A stretch of 64,000 nt of DNA. It comes from Cordylochernes scorpioides. Its lineage: Eukaryota > Arthropoda > Arachnida > Pseudoscorpiones > Chernetidae. The notes beneath the pieces were generated by a model. The model made no database searches. It was not told the origin of the DNA and was given only the letters and a program-made list of their open reading frames with translations. The translations under genes were made by a program, and so were the position numbers. Location of the stretch: contig CP092863.1 of assembly GCA_030710605.1 (NCBI GenBank), forward strand, positions 143,250,623 to 143,314,622, given 5' to 3'. Of this stretch, positions 41,590-52,279 are shown piece after piece; the stretch's first letter is position 1, and each line of letters starts with the position of its first letter.

Positions 41590-42235
41590 GTCACGCTTTG
41601 ATAATGCCATCAATTTAAACAAATGTTATAACTTCATTTCAAGAAAATTAAAAATAGTTTCAAAAAATAAAATTCTAGTTCTTAATTGATGAATAATTAA
41701 AAAAATAATAAAATAAATATTTTAAATAAAACACTTTTCACGTATTTAAAATATTTTTACAAAGCTTTTCTACAAAGTTGTCTATTCTTTTGAAGTTAAA
41801 TTTTAAATAATAAATAAGATATTAATAAACTATGCATTAATGTTTTCAATTATGGAGTAACTATTGGGAATTTTAACTTGATTGGATTTCATCTTAATTT
41901 AATCACTAAATATTTTATAAACAAGTTGACAATATTTTATTTTTTAATTCCCTCTCAAAAAAAAAACTATTTATAGATTAAAAATTTGATATTTTGTAAA
42001 ATAAAACTTTGATATTAAAATTTAGAAGCCGTAAAGTTTTGATTTCATTAAATTCTTTTGTTTCTTTAAAAACGGGGAAAAAGAACTTTCGGAGAATTCT
42101 CTGTAATCTATATCAATGTTCCAATAGATGGGGCTCTGCCATCTAAAACAATCATGTGAGAGGTCATGTATGTCTTTTTCAATATACATATATATATATA
42201 TGTATATATATCTGTTTATATATATATATATACTG
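41590..42235. other. AT-rich spacer
   Basis: No gene. (TA)n stretches at 42183-42234. Confidence 0.5.
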
Positions 42236-42440
42236 ATGGATTGCGCCATCTATCGGAATAAATATCAATTATTTGCTGATTTTTAAATAATACAGAATTG
42301 CCAAATACCCATTCTTGATAAAACAAGAAAAGCTAACCACGTACGCGTTTCGGGTTGTTGGCCCTCGTCAGCGTAGTGCAGGCTGTACGTCTACGACCAA
42401 AATATTGGTCACAGAGGCTTCCTGAGAAATCAAGTAATGG
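42236..42440 (-). mobile_element. Family B hammerhead repeat
   Basis: Starts TGATGGATTGCGCCATCTAT and continues through the ribozyme to the GCTGTACGTCTACGACC part. The outer end (CTTATCGTGCAACTG) is replaced by a (TA)n tract. Confidence 0.65.
42336..42377 (-). ncRNA. Hammerhead ribozyme, intact core (family B)
   Basis: Minus strand: ACTACG / CGTGGT stem I (one G-U), CTGACGA, stem II GGG-CCAACA-ACCC, GAAAC, ACG/CGT stem III, GTA cleavage triplet. All conserved core positions are present. Confidence 0.8.
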
Positions 42441-42666
42441 TTATATTTAAGGCCAAAACTTACATATATACGCTGAACATGTAAAAAAAAAAATTAAAAT
42501 TGAAAAAAAGTCGAGTGTTGATATTAAAAACAAAAAAAGACATATCATGTCCACTCAAATAAGCTTTTTAGATGACAGAGCCCCATTAAGAGATATCATT
42601 CAACCAGCACGTATCATCCACCATGCACGTATATTTTCAAAATTTTGTTTTTCAGACTGAAATAAT

Positions 42667-42986
42667 AATATATACAGTTATCAGCGTCATAATCAATTCT
42701 TTCTTAATCAATTCTGTCACCGTTTGCTTTTGTGAATGGAATAAATACCCAAATATGGCCATTTCTCATAACCATCGGTGGTTCAGTGGTAAAATGCTCG
42801 CCTGCCACGCGGGCGGCCCGGATTCGATTCCCGGCCGATGCATTTTTTTTTTACAATTTTAAAAACTCATTTATATATTATACAAGAATGACATCCACGG
42901 CGCCAATTTATAATTGTAACGAATAGTATTTGAATAAAAGCATTTAATCGGGTAAAACCCGGGCGTTGCCCGGGTCATTCGGCTAG
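42667..42986 (+). mobile_element. Non-autonomous Helitron carrying tRNA-Gly
   Basis: Starts near TATATACAGTTATCAGCGTC and ends with hairpin GGGCGTTGCCCGGG and CTAG at 42983-42986, then T. The interior carries a tRNA-Gly copy (42772-42842) with a following T-run. The last about 90 bp match the Helitrons ending at 11931 and 21444. Confidence 0.75.
42772..42842 (+). tRNA. tRNA-Gly(GCC) pseudogene in a Helitron
   Basis: 71 nt with anticodon arm CGCCTGCCACGCGGGCG (anticodon GCC), A-box GGTTCAGTGG and B-box GATTCGATTCC. Differences from the near-universal eukaryotic sequence: position 1 is C (breaks the 1-72 pair), GTAAAA for GTAGAA in the D-loop, and an A in the T-stem/loop border. Followed by T9. 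Probably not functional. Confidence 0.75.
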
Positions 42987-43019
42987 TGTAATATTTTTTC
43001 TCTAAATAGATAATAAGTA

Positions 43020-43365
43020 TTCAAAATATGTATATTCAATGGAGGAATCTCCAATCTCCACTCTGTCACCCCGGAAGCCCTGAACTGGCTGAAGGCCTTG
43101 CCTCTCAGACTTTAATGACCGAGAAGTCCTCACTTCTTTTTTCTAGATTTGATTCATTTTGTCTCCTCTCTTATTGTAAAGACGTTGCTGTATCACCTCA
43201 TAAGCATAAATAAATAAAATATGTATATAATAATGTGTATAGAAAAATATGTATTTATTATTTAATTATTAACGTGATAATCCTGTTGAAGGACTGACAC
43301 ACAAGTCTGAAAACTTGAAAATAAAAAGTTGTACAAGAAACTTAACCCTGGAAGCTTCATTTATT
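43020..43365 (+). mobile_element. Mixed repeat fragments with D-type terminal repeat
   Basis: 43040-43200 is a less AT-rich piece with a short frame (SVTPEALNWLKALPLRL) of unknown origin. 43275-43365 matches 14519-14590 (GTTGAAGGACTGAC ... GAAGCTTCATTTATTTT). Confidence 0.4.
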
Positions 43366-43369
43366 TTGT

Positions 43370-44005
43370 AATATTAATATGTATATCGTGTGTATTAGTT
43401 TGATCAAAAAGTTATATAAAAAACTAAACTTATGAAATATTTGATAAAATAAAAATATCAAAAAATGATTTTATTTACTTTTTCATATTCCAGGAAAATA
43501 TTATTCTAGAACTATCTTATACAGCGTTGTCGATTCCCTTTCGCAAAAAAAGAAATAGCAAAAATTCTATGATCAAATATATTTTTTTAATTATATTTAT
43601 TAATACTTTAAATTTTATTTTTTAATGAATGAGTCATATAAATATATATATTTATACAGAGAGAGAGATTTCTAAAAAAACTACAGTTTGACCAGATGTT
43701 TAGGATTATAAAAATAAAATTTGACTAAAAAAAATATTAAGAAATAATTTCAAGATTTATAAAAGTCGGAGAGGAGAGATAATATTTCTCCTATAAATTC
43801 TAATATTTATTAATCTCCAACACAGCTTGTTAGTTTAGAAGTTTGGTCGTGAGTTTGTCCAGGGTTGTCGGATGCTTTATTTTATTAATAATATTCTGTG
43901 AGTAGAGAGTTGCAGGAGTATCGGTTGGTTAGATATAACTTCGTGGAAATTAGAATATTTTCTTGTGAATAACTACGTGAACTATATATGTATATTATAT
44001 CTTAT
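43370..44005. other. AT-rich spacer, no gene seen
   Basis: No recognised feature. Confidence 0.45.
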
Positions 44006-44007
44006 TT

Positions 44008-44465
44008 AAAAATGCTTATTTTGGATCATAAAGCTTAATTTTCCAATATTTCATATGACAACTCGCCAAACTTCTTCGGGGAACAAGATTGTTTTGAGAT
44101 GCTCGCGTTTCAATTCACGAGTATGTACAACTGCGATAAAATTTAAAATATAAGAATTGAAAATCAGTTATATAACATATTACTGATTTTCAAATTTTAT
44201 ATTTTAAATGTATATATTTATTTATTCTCTATATATTCATATTTTATATATTATTTTATCTTATATTATTATTTATTATATTTATAAACATTAATATTGT
44301 AGGTTTTAGATATTTTAAATTTTATAGCAGTTGTACATACTCGTTAATTTATACGCGACTATCTCAAAACAATCTTGTTACCCGAAGAAGTTTGGCGATT
44401 TGCCTTACGAAATATTGGAATATTAAACTACTTTATGATCCAAAATAAGCATTTTAAAATAATTT
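44008..44465. mobile_element. Family F fold-back with long spacer
   Basis: Left AAAATGCTTATTTTGGATCA ... TTCATATGACAACTCGCC ... CTTCTTCGGGGAACAAG is answered by the reverse at 44365-44460 (CTTGTTACCCGAAGAAGTTT ... CGAAATATTGGAATATTAAA). Inner arms also pair across 44120-44345. Core boxes CCGAAGA and GAAA fit a diverged hammerhead. Confidence 0.6.
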
Positions 44466-44589
44466 ATTATATGGATTGCTCTATTTTCAAACATATTATA
44501 TGTAATTCTGATGTCCTAATAGCTTATGTCCATAGTTCATCTAAAATACCCATTCGAAGAGTCAAGCATCAGTATCACTATAAAAGGAA

Positions 44590-44800
44590 GTTCCAAAAAT
44601 GCAATATAACAGCGGTATGGTAGATTAAACTGGCGAACCCGCTGGGAGGGTTCACCACTGATGAGCCAGGCCCCCTATAATTTTTCCATTGCAGTAAGGG
44701 CAGTAGAAATTGTTTTATTTTAAAAAGAATATTACGCGTCTAAAATAGTTTCGTAATTTGATAACAGATGGCGCGCTAGTGCATTGTAATATTATATCTT
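44590..44800 (+). mobile_element. Family H copy
   Basis: GGTAGATTAAACTGGCGAAC ... TTCACCACTGATGAGCC ... CAGTAAGGGCAGTAGAAATT ... ATAACAGATGGCGCGC. Confidence 0.65.
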
Positions 44801-44829
44801 ACAAAATGAAAAGATTTAAAACATTAATG

Positions 44830-45115
44830 CCTCCCTTATACATAATACAAACCTCCACCGCCCCCCACTGCGATGAAAAAAATATTGAGAAGGCTTGGCT
44901 CATCAGTGGTGAACCCTCCCAGCGGTTTCGCCAGTTTAATCCAACAGACCGCTTCTCAGAGCTCTAATACAGAGTTCACTACTGATGAGTCAAGCCCTCC
45001 CAATATATTTTTCAACGCAATGGGGACAGTGGAGGTTTGTATTATGTATAAGGGAGACATTGTTGCCTTTAAATCTTTTCATTTTGTATGTATGGATGGC
45101 GCGTTGTTGCTTTGT
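44830..45115. mobile_element. Family H fold-back, compact
   Basis: CCCCACTGCGATGAAAAA ... CAGCGGTTTCGCC against ...CACTACTGATGAGTCAAGCC...CAACGCAATGGGGACAGTGG. Same terminal type as 30480-30910, with the inner part of one arm deleted. Confidence 0.65.
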
Positions 45116-45294
45116 GTTCATATTATATCTTAATTATTGAAATATTATAATATATATTAAAATCATAATTACGAAAAAACTTGAATATAAATATTATTTT
45201 ACAAAATCAACATGCTATCTAAGTCCAAGTTTCTTTAACTATTTATTTTCATTTCCAAAGCTTTCAAGCCAATTTGCTCATCAGCAGGTGATCT

Positions 45295-46175
45295 GATAGT
45301 GGATATTGCTGCTGCTGTGATGGAGATGTATGGAGACATCGGAGACTCTTCATTGGACACACGACAACAACAACAGAAAATTGACATGGACCCAGAACTT
45401 TACACACCCAAGATAGTGGATATTGCTGCTGCTGTGATGGAGATGTATGGAGACATCGGAGACTCTTCATTGGACACACGACAACAACAACAGAAAATTG
45501 ACATGGACCCAGAACTTTACACACCCAAGATAGTGGATATTGCTGCTGCTGTGATGGAGATGTATGGAGACATCTGAGACTCTTCATTGGACACAATAAC
45601 AACAACAGAAAATTGACATGGACCCAGAACTTTACTCACCCAAGATAGAGACCATTACGGCTGCTTTGATAAAGATGCTTGGGGACATCTGAGGCTCGTT
45701 TTTGGACACGACAACAACAACAGAAAATTGACATGGACCCAGAACTTTACACACCCAAGATAGAGAATATTGCTGTGATAGAGATGTAAGGAGACAACTG
45801 AGTCACTTCATAGGACACGACAACAACAACAGAAAATTGACATGGACCCAGAACTTTACACACCCAAGATAGAGAACATTGCGACTGCTGTGATAGAGAT
45901 GTACGGAGACATCTGAGGCTCTTTTTTGGACACGACAACAACAACAGAAAATTGACATGGACCCAGAACTTTACACACCCAAGATAGAGAATATTGCTGT
46001 GATAGAGATGTAAGGAGACAACTGAGTCACTTCATAGGACACGACAACAACAACAGAAAATTGACATGGACCCAGAACTTTACACACCCAAGATAGAGAA
46101 CATTGCGACTGCTGTGATAGAGATGTACGGAGACATCTGTGGCTCTTCATTGGACACGACAACAACAACAGGAGA
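45295..46175 (+). repeat. Second tandem array of the 111-120 bp family
   Basis: About eight units. The first three are exactly 120 bp and open in one plus frame (45299-45577, 92 codons, 40-residue repeat with MEMYGDIGDSSLDT and KIDMDPELYTPKI). Later units alternate between two forms (with AAGGAGACAACTGAGTCACT, and with GCGACTGCTGTG) in a two-unit period. Confidence 0.85.
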
Positions 46176-46439
46176 CATACAAGTATCACTTCCAGCCAAT
46201 TATATATATTCAATTATAAGGCGTGTGTAGTTAGCTGGAAGTCATACTTATTGTTCTTCTTATTGCTCTTCTTGTTCTCTCGTTACATTGTAGAGAGAGA
46301 GATTGAGATTGAATCCACTTTTATTACATCGTTCATAAAAATTTATGGTGACAGATGAAAACTAAAGAAAATAATAAAAATAACAAGGATGAATATACAT
46401 AATGAAATCTATGCAGTCTTCATTGGTTTAGATCAAGGG

Positions 46440-46930
46440 CTACAAGACATCCTGAATTCGGCCCTTGGTTATAAATGGATCTTTTTCCCCAATATGTTCA
46501 ATTGCCATGTTGAGGAAATCTCGAAGAATGATCTTGTTTTCTGTCGAGAGTGTCTCGGAGAGTACCTCCCTCACATGCTGGTATAGGACTGCGTCCACTG
46601 CTTCAAACCCACAAATGTCCTCATAGAGGGGAGATAGGAATGAATCAGCATTCATTTGTTCAAAAATTCCCTCCACGCGCTCCACCTGAGAGAGTTTTAC
46701 TTTGTCCGCTCTGGCTGCAACAGAGCATTGCGGTCTGTCTGCTCTCCACGGTCACCCCTGGGCTCAATACTATTGGACCCGTCTCTGCCTGATCTCCACA
46801 GATCATCACCCTGCCCTCTACATCCCGGCTTTCCTGGCCCCACCTGGCAATGATTCCCTGGCCGCCCATCCCCAGGCCCCTCCAATAGTGCTTTGTATAT
46901 ATTCTGCTTTAGGCGTCCATCGGGGCTCAA
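46440..46930 (-). pseudogene. Broken gene of unknown family in a GC-rich island
   Basis: Minus strand, three consecutive frames look coding: an N-terminal piece (46930-46880, SPDGRLKQNIYKALLEG), a middle piece (46868-about 46730, with GRVMICGDQAETGPIVLSPG), and a C-terminal piece of about 100 codons (about 46752-46440) with EGIFEQMNADSFLSPLYEDI and ending at a TAG. Two frameshifts separate them. GC content is far above the surroundings. No family recognised: it could be a decayed host gene, a transposon gene or an endogenous viral gene. Longer plus-strand frames here overlap it and are likely shadows. Confidence 0.4.
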
Positions 46931-46959
46931 AAATCATTCATTCTGGTTAGCAGACCCGT

Positions 46960-47285
46960 AAATAAACTATCACGTCACTTCCATAGCATATTCTCCAAAT
47001 ACAATAGACTCATTCTAGAATCTTTAATCTCCAAAGACAATAATAGCATAAACAGAAGATCTACCCCAACAGTTCCAGCATATTCAACGCAGATGATGCC
47101 AACCCCCATTGAAACAGTACCCTCTACAACTGCCACTATTTTATTTTTGAATTTTTTAAATGTATTTCTCTGAATCTCTATTGTATCTGTTGCACGCCTT
47201 TGTGGAGCCAGTGGCCTGATGAAGCGCGACCGCGCGAAAGCTTGCCTCCCAGATACCTTAATAAAGAAACTCTGCAAATATTTTA
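46960..47285 (+). mobile_element. Penelope-like 3' region with hammerhead (family D)
   Basis: A plus frame at about 46990-47155 (ISKDNNSINRRSTPTVPAYS ...) is open to a stop at about 47156 but has no recognised domain. It is followed by the ribozyme at 47211-47250 and ACCTTAATAAAGAAACTCTG. The arrangement, a coding tail then hammerhead, would suit a Penelope-like element end. That is inference. Confidence 0.4.
47211..47250 (+). ncRNA. Hammerhead ribozyme, intact core (family D)
   Basis: GGC stem I, CTGATGA (47216-47222), stem II GCGC-GACC-GCGC with an extra G-C possible, GAAA (47236-47239), AGCT stem III, CTT cleavage triplet, GCC stem I. The core is perfect but stem I is short (3-4 bp). Confidence 0.75.
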
Positions 47286-47334
47286 AATTTATTTAACTCT
47301 TAATTATAATATTATTTGCATCAATATTTCAAGT

Positions 47335-47440
47335 ACAAATAAAGATATTTCCGTTCTCCTGTTGAAGAACACGTTGGCATGAAAGCTAGAGAAATAAAAA
47401 AATAGCTAAAAGAAACCTAGTCCTGAATTGCTTATTGATT
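47335..47440 (+). mobile_element. D-type terminal repeat, degenerate
   Basis: CTCCTGTTGAAGAACACGTT ... ATGAAAGCTAGAG, then an AAAAAATAGC tail: GAAA box and AGCT stem III kept, first core box changed. Confidence 0.4.
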
Positions 47441-47807
47441 TTATAAAATTGTGTGTAGAGGCAGAAATGAATATGTAATATAAATATTATATCTATATTT
47501 CCTCAAATAGATATGCAACTTTTTCACAGATATGTTGAAGTAATTATTCTATCAAATGATTAGAATCTGTATTGTATTTGCATATTAGTGACTGTTCTTT
47601 GTAAATTTATTATGCAAATACGTTATTTTCGATATATAAATGAATTCATTCTATTGTTCAGTTAGAGTTTTATTATAATCATCATAGTGACTTGAATGTA
47701 TGTCATTAAGAACAACAACTCTGTTATTTCATTTTTTTTTATTTTGGTATAAGTCGCACAACAGAACATTAAAAATAAGAGCTAAAAAGATGAATTTAGT
47801 TCAGTTA

Positions 47808-47935
47808 TATACAATCATTGACAAAACATAAGAAAGTGGAAAGTCTTTGATGTGGCCGATCGTTTTTTTTTTTTTTAAGGAGGCAATTTTGTTCACATTT
47901 GGTTATCTTGTATGTCTTCATTGTCATCTCTAACT
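47808..47935 (+). mobile_element. 123-bp MITE, left end only
   Basis: ATACAATCATTGACAAAAC ... AAGTCTTTGATGTGGCCGAT ... TTGGTTATCTTGTATGTCTT, then truncated. Confidence 0.7.
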
Positions 47936-47939
47936 GTCA

Positions 47940-48405
47940 TAACTCATTGTAAATAGCTCAACTTGATCAACTTTCTCTCTCCACGATACTAATTATTACA
48001 GATGACTTCATTAACTTCCATCATTGCTTAACATACTGTAAATAACTACCTTTCGATTTCTTCTATCTGCTTATGTTGTTGCTTATTTGTTTAATGTATA
48101 TGTTTATTTAATGTTCTTTTTCTTAATTTTTTATTTTCTTTTTGTTAATTCTGTTACCTACTCTACTACAATTATTGTAAATAGTTTCACGAGCAATTAT
48201 CCAGATCGGATATAGCGTGTCTTATTTGTAACTGGTTAATAAATAAAATATTCATTTAATATTAATATAAATTACTGGAGAATTTTAACTGGAATTGTGT
48301 TTATGGCTCTTTTTTATCATCACTATTAAAGATTTTTACCGGGGTGATAAACGTAATACACTGTTCTTATGGATAATTAAAGGGAGAGGTATCTCTCTAA
48401 GTACA
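47940..48405. other. Spacer with LINE 3' tail
   Basis: 48130-48260 is the plus-strand counterpart of the tail at 11318-11440. 48330-48405 (TGATAAACGTAATACACTGT ...) resembles 49685-49790. Confidence 0.45.
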
Positions 48406-48411
48406 TGAATA

Positions 48412-48694
48412 TGTGGCGACCACACTTTGTTTCAGCGAGCGCGAACTGGGACAAAGCTCCACTACACACACGGGTAGTGGACGGCCTCGGCAACCGCGAG
48501 CGTCAACCTGACTACGCATGCCCGAGCATCGGAGACACTCTGGCGACTCGACGGTAAACAAGAAGGCTTGATTCCAACGGCCGTTACTTCTTTTCTCTCT
48601 ATATATTTCTGGCTTTAAATAAATTAATTCTAATTATAATTTTATCAGCGGCCTTTCCACAAGCCACACCAACACATCACGCAACCATCCCACA
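48412..48694 (+). mobile_element. Candidate solo LTR
   Basis: GC-rich block from TGTGGCGACCACACTTTG to ACCATCCCACA, with TATATATTT at 48600 and AATAAA at 48617. TG...CA ends and short inverted termini (TGTGG/CCACA). No convincing target duplication. Confidence 0.4.
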
Positions 48695-48764
48695 TATATC
48701 ATTTAAAAATTACAAAATATTTTATCACAATTAAAGTTGCAAATATCCACAGTGCATACGTATA

Positions 48765-48998
48765 CATTAGAATCTCCTATAACACGAGTTTTTACAACGC
48801 GATTTCGTACAACGTGATAAAAAAATTGCGACAAATTTATTTATACAACGAGAAATTTCGTATAACGCGTTATAAAATAAAACAATTTACCCTAACAACA
48901 TTCGCGTTATACAAGTTTTATTTCGAACAACGCGAATTCCTATAACGTGATTTCATACAACACGGAACACATTAATCGCGTTATAGGAGAGTTTACTG
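48765..48998. mobile_element. Pogo/Tigger-like MITE, second copy
   Basis: Inverse orientation to 26342-26576: starts CATTAGAATCTCCTATAACA, ends GTTATAGGAGAGTTTACTG, with TA on both sides. Confidence 0.8.
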
Positions 48999-49019
48999 TA
49001 TATTTGTAAATATTTCTTG

Positions 49020-49090
49020 TAAAATATAGTCGATATTATTTAAAAAGCCCGTTGAAGAGCGATTATCACTTGAAAGCTAGTGTTTTGATA
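49020..49090 (+). mobile_element. D-type terminal repeat, degenerate
   Basis: AGCCCGTTGAAGAGCG ... CACTTGAAAGCTAGTG. Confidence 0.4.
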
Positions 49091-49134
49091 TAAAAAGAAA
49101 CTCATTGTGATAATACTTTGTAAATTTAAAACGT

Positions 49135-49275
49135 TTTTCAAAATTCGGAACTATTTTAAAGGCGTAAGATTCTTTTTTGAAATTAAACAATTTCTACTGC
49201 CCTTACTGCAATGGAAAAATTAAAGGGAGGGCCTGGCTCATCAGTAGTGAACCCTCCCAGCCGTTTCGCCAGTTT
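49135..49275 (-). mobile_element. Family H copy
   Basis: AGGCGTAAGATTC ... CTACTGCCCTTACTGCAATG ... AGTAGTGAACCCTCCCAGCC. Joined to the mariner fragment that follows. Confidence 0.65.
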
Positions 49276-49279
49276 AAAA

Positions 49280-49700
49280 CGTTTTTCACAATTTTATCAT
49301 AAACATGAATATTATCCTCTTGTAACTTTATGTTGTATTCTCGCTTAAAATCAGCCATCGCCACTTCACCAGTTATAAACAGCTGTTTGGTAATTTCTAC
49401 CGATTTCATAACTCCTCTCTCGTAGGATGTTATCAAATCGAAGCCGCCCCTGTACTGATGAGGGCCATAGCCTGGATTCATAGTATACACATTGGTTACT
49501 GTCTTGGCTTTCTTGGGGGGAAGGGAACCGGAGTGTCTCCATTGCATTGATTGTTGCTTGGACTCTGGTGTAAAGTGATGGGCCCAAGTCTCATCCATGG
49601 TAACAAATCTATTAACAAATTCCTCTGGATTGGCTTCAAATAACGCAATATTTTCCGAACTTTCTCCTTATGGTGTTGTGGCTCATTGTTTATCCCCACT
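49280..49700 (-). pseudogene. Mariner transposase fragment joined to unknown coding sequence
   Basis: Minus strand: NIALFEANPEEFVNRFVTMD leads into DETWAHHFTPESKQQSMQW and PKKAKTV, the mariner block holding the first catalytic Asp. The frame then runs on for about 75 codons (49480-49280: YGPHQYRGGFDLITSYERGV ... FKREYNIKLQEDNIHVYDKI) with no mariner resemblance and no stop until the family H repeat. The second and third catalytic residues are absent. Confidence 0.7.
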
Positions 49701-49828
49701 AGTGAAGGTTTTTAGTAGAGCGTTAAACATAATGCTTCGTTCTGATGTAAAATTAAATGGAGAAATGCCTCTTCAAGTACATTAATATCATCCTTCCCCG
49801 CAACTTTATGTTTTTGTATTATATGTAT

Positions 49829-51200
49829 ACAATGGTAAGAGGATATCTCTCCCTAAAGAACACTTTGGCTCTGTAACTAGGTGTTGTCCTTTACAAAGAG
49901 GTGGTTCTACTGTAGCTGCTCTCTGGTAAGAGGACACCTCTCCCTAAAGGACACTCTGGCTCTGTAACTAGGTGTTTTCCTTTACAGAGAGGTAGTTTTA
50001 CTGTAGAAACTCTCTAGTAAGAGGACACCTCTCCTTAAAGGACACTTTGGTTCTGTAACTAGGTGTTGTCCTGTACAGAGAGGTAGTTTTACTGTAGAAA
50101 CTCTCTAGTAAGAGGACACCTCTCCTTAAAGGACACTTTGGTTCTGTAACTAGGTGTTGTCCTGTACAGAGAGGTAGTTTTACTGTAGAAACTCTCTAGT
50201 AAGAGGACACTTCTCCTTAAAGGACACTTTGGTTCTGTAACTAGGTGTTGTCCTTTACAGAGAGGTAGTTTTACTGTAGAAACTCTCTAGTAAGAGGACA
50301 CCTCTCCTTAAAGGACACTTTGGTTCTGTAACTAGGTGTTGTCCTGTACAGAGAGGTAGTTTTACTGTAGAAACTCTCTAGTAAGAGGACACCTCTCCTT
50401 AAAGGACACTTTGGTTCTGTAACTAGGTGTTGTCCTTTACAGAGAGGTAGTTTTACTGTAGAAACTCTCTAGTAAGAGGACACTTCTCCTTAAAGGACAC
50501 TTTGGTTCTGTAACTAGGTGTTGTCCTTTACAGAGAGGTAGTTTTACTGTAGAAACTCTCTAGTAAGAGGACACCTCTCCTTAAAGGACACTTTGGTTCT
50601 GTAACTAGGTGTTTTCCTTTACAGAGAGGTAGTTCTACTGTAGCAACTCTCTGGTAAGAGGACACCTCTCCTTAAAGGACACTTTGGCTTTACAATTAGG
50701 TGTTGTCCTTTACAGAGAGGTAGTTCTACTGTAGCAACTCTCTGGTAAGAGGACACCTGTCCCTAAAGAACACTTTGGATCTGTAATTAGGTGCTGTCCT
50801 TTAAAGAAAGGTAGTTCTACTGTAGCTGCTCTCTGGTAAGAGGTCACCTCTCCCTAAAGGACACTTTGACTCTGTAACTAGGTGCTGTCCTTTAAAGAAA
50901 GGTAGTTCTACTGTAGCTGCCCTCTGGTAAGAGGACACCTCTCCCTAAAGGACACTTTGGGTCTGTAATTAGGTGTTGTCCTTTACAAAGAGGTAGTTCT
51001 ACTGTAGCAACTCTCTGGTAAGAGGACACCTCTCTCTAAAGGACACTTTGGCTCTGTAACTAGGTGTTGTCCTTTACAGAGAGGTAGTTCTACTGTAGCT
51101 ACTCTCTGATAAGAGGACACCTGTCCCTAAAGAACACTTTGGATCTGTAATTAGGTGTTGTCCTTTACAGAGAGGTAGTTCTACTGTAGCAACTCTCTGT
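49829..51200 (+). repeat. 91-bp satellite, about 15 units
   Basis: Unit: GTAAGAGGACACCTCTCCTT, AAAGGACACTTTGGTTCTGT, AACTAGGTGTTGTCCTTTAC, AGAGAGGTAGTTTTACTGTA, GAAACTCTCTA. Spacing is 91 bp. ACCTCTC..AAAGGACA and TGTCCTTTACAGAGAGGT are complementary, so each unit can fold into a hairpin. Central units (50016-50640) are the most alike. Edge units are diverged, as expected from unequal crossing over. Confidence 0.9.
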
Positions 51201-51745
51201 TACTGGTAAATCATTATTTTTTTATATATATTATGAATTTATTATAAAAAATCCCAACACACACACAAGAATAAAAACATAAAATATATATTAACTAGAC
51301 TTTCATAGATTTTTAAAATTAATTTTAAAAAAAATCATCATCATAAAATAATAATAGCGATAAAAAATAATTCATTATTCTATGATCGGATTAATCTATG
51401 ATCTGTATGACAGGGTTGCCCGATTAAAAAAAGAAAGATAGAGAAAACTTCAATTATGGTAACAGTGAGACACGCGACTGTGAACTGAATTATAAATGGT
51501 ACGGCCTATTTAAATGGGACATCTTTTAGAATGGGGAATTTACTTAAGTAAATACTGACATTTCTACTATTATATTACTGTTAGATGTAAATGGATATTC
51601 GTATCTTGGTTTAGAAAATTACTATTTGAATTATATATTTACATTTGACTAAAATACGTGGTGCCATTTTCTTCTTCGAAAGTCTTCCTTTTATATGAAG
51701 AAAAAATTAATAAATAAATTAGTTTCTAAACATGTTTTGCAAATG
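51200..51745. other. AT-rich spacer, no gene seen
   Basis: No feature recognised. Confidence 0.5.
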
Positions 51746-51750
51746 GGAAA

Positions 51751-51931
51751 CAGTTAAACCTGTCTATAGCGCCCCCTCTTGGAACTCAACAAAATAGGGT
51801 ACTATAGAGAGGGGGTGTTATAAATAGATAGGTCACTTTTAATGTAAAATGTTTACATTTTAATGTTTAAAATCGGGCGCTATAGAGAGGAAGGCGCTAT
51901 TTAGAGGGGGCGTTATAGACAGGTTTAACTG
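51751..51931. mobile_element. Pogo/Tigger-like MITE, second family
   Basis: TIRs CAGTTAAACCTGTCTATAGC and its inverse (...TTATAGACAGGTTTAACTG), with TA after the right end. The inside repeats GCGCTATAGAGAGG-type motifs. Confidence 0.8.
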
Positions 51932-52054
51932 TATATACTGAGTTTTTTTTTACTAAACAGTTTTTGTAAATATATTTCAGACTTTTAAAAATTATTTTAA
52001 TTGTAAAGTGGATTCTATTTTCTTTAAGCTAAAACGTTGCCTGGCCGGCATTCA

Positions 52055-52240
52055 TAGTCCTTGATTTCGAAACTATTATAGACACGTATGATTCTTTTTG
52101 AAAATAAACACCTTTTACTGCTCTTACTGCAATGGAAAAATAAATAGGAGGGCCTGGCTCATCAGTGGTGAACCCTCCCACCAGATCGCCAGTTTAATCT
52201 ATCATACCGCTATTTTATCGCATTTTTCGATCTTTCTTTT
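52055..52240. mobile_element. Family H copy
   Basis: CGAAACTATTATAGACACGT ... CTGCTCTTACTGCAATGG ... CATCAGTGGTGAACCCTCCC. Confidence 0.65.
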
Positions 52241-52279
52241 ATAGTGAAACTGAAGCTAATTTTGTATTAAAATCAAAAA

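Larger units (their letters stand above)
42600..43045 (+). repeat. Dispersed repeat split by a Helitron
   Basis: Left CAGCACGTATCATCC ... GCACGTATATTTTC and right GTGTAATATTTTTTCTC ... AAATATGTATAT match the uninterrupted 13745-13870. Confidence 0.55.

Noticed and set aside
42022-42249. Minus frame with an IYIYIYMY segment
   Set aside because: (TA)n artefact plus the family B end.
42772-42842. Functional tRNA-Gly gene
   Set aside because: The first base pair is broken and there are changes in the D-loop and T-arm; it lies in a Helitron.
45295-46175. CRISPR-like or repeat-protein gene
   Set aside because: The array changes frame after three units and matches the non-coding array at 6767-8244.
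46550-46950. Plus-strand proline/serine-rich frames
   Set aside because: They are antisense to the more protein-like minus frames of the GC-rich broken gene.
49829-51200. CRISPR-like array
   Set aside because: Units are contiguous 91-bp tandem repeats with no unique spacers, and the sequence is eukaryotic.
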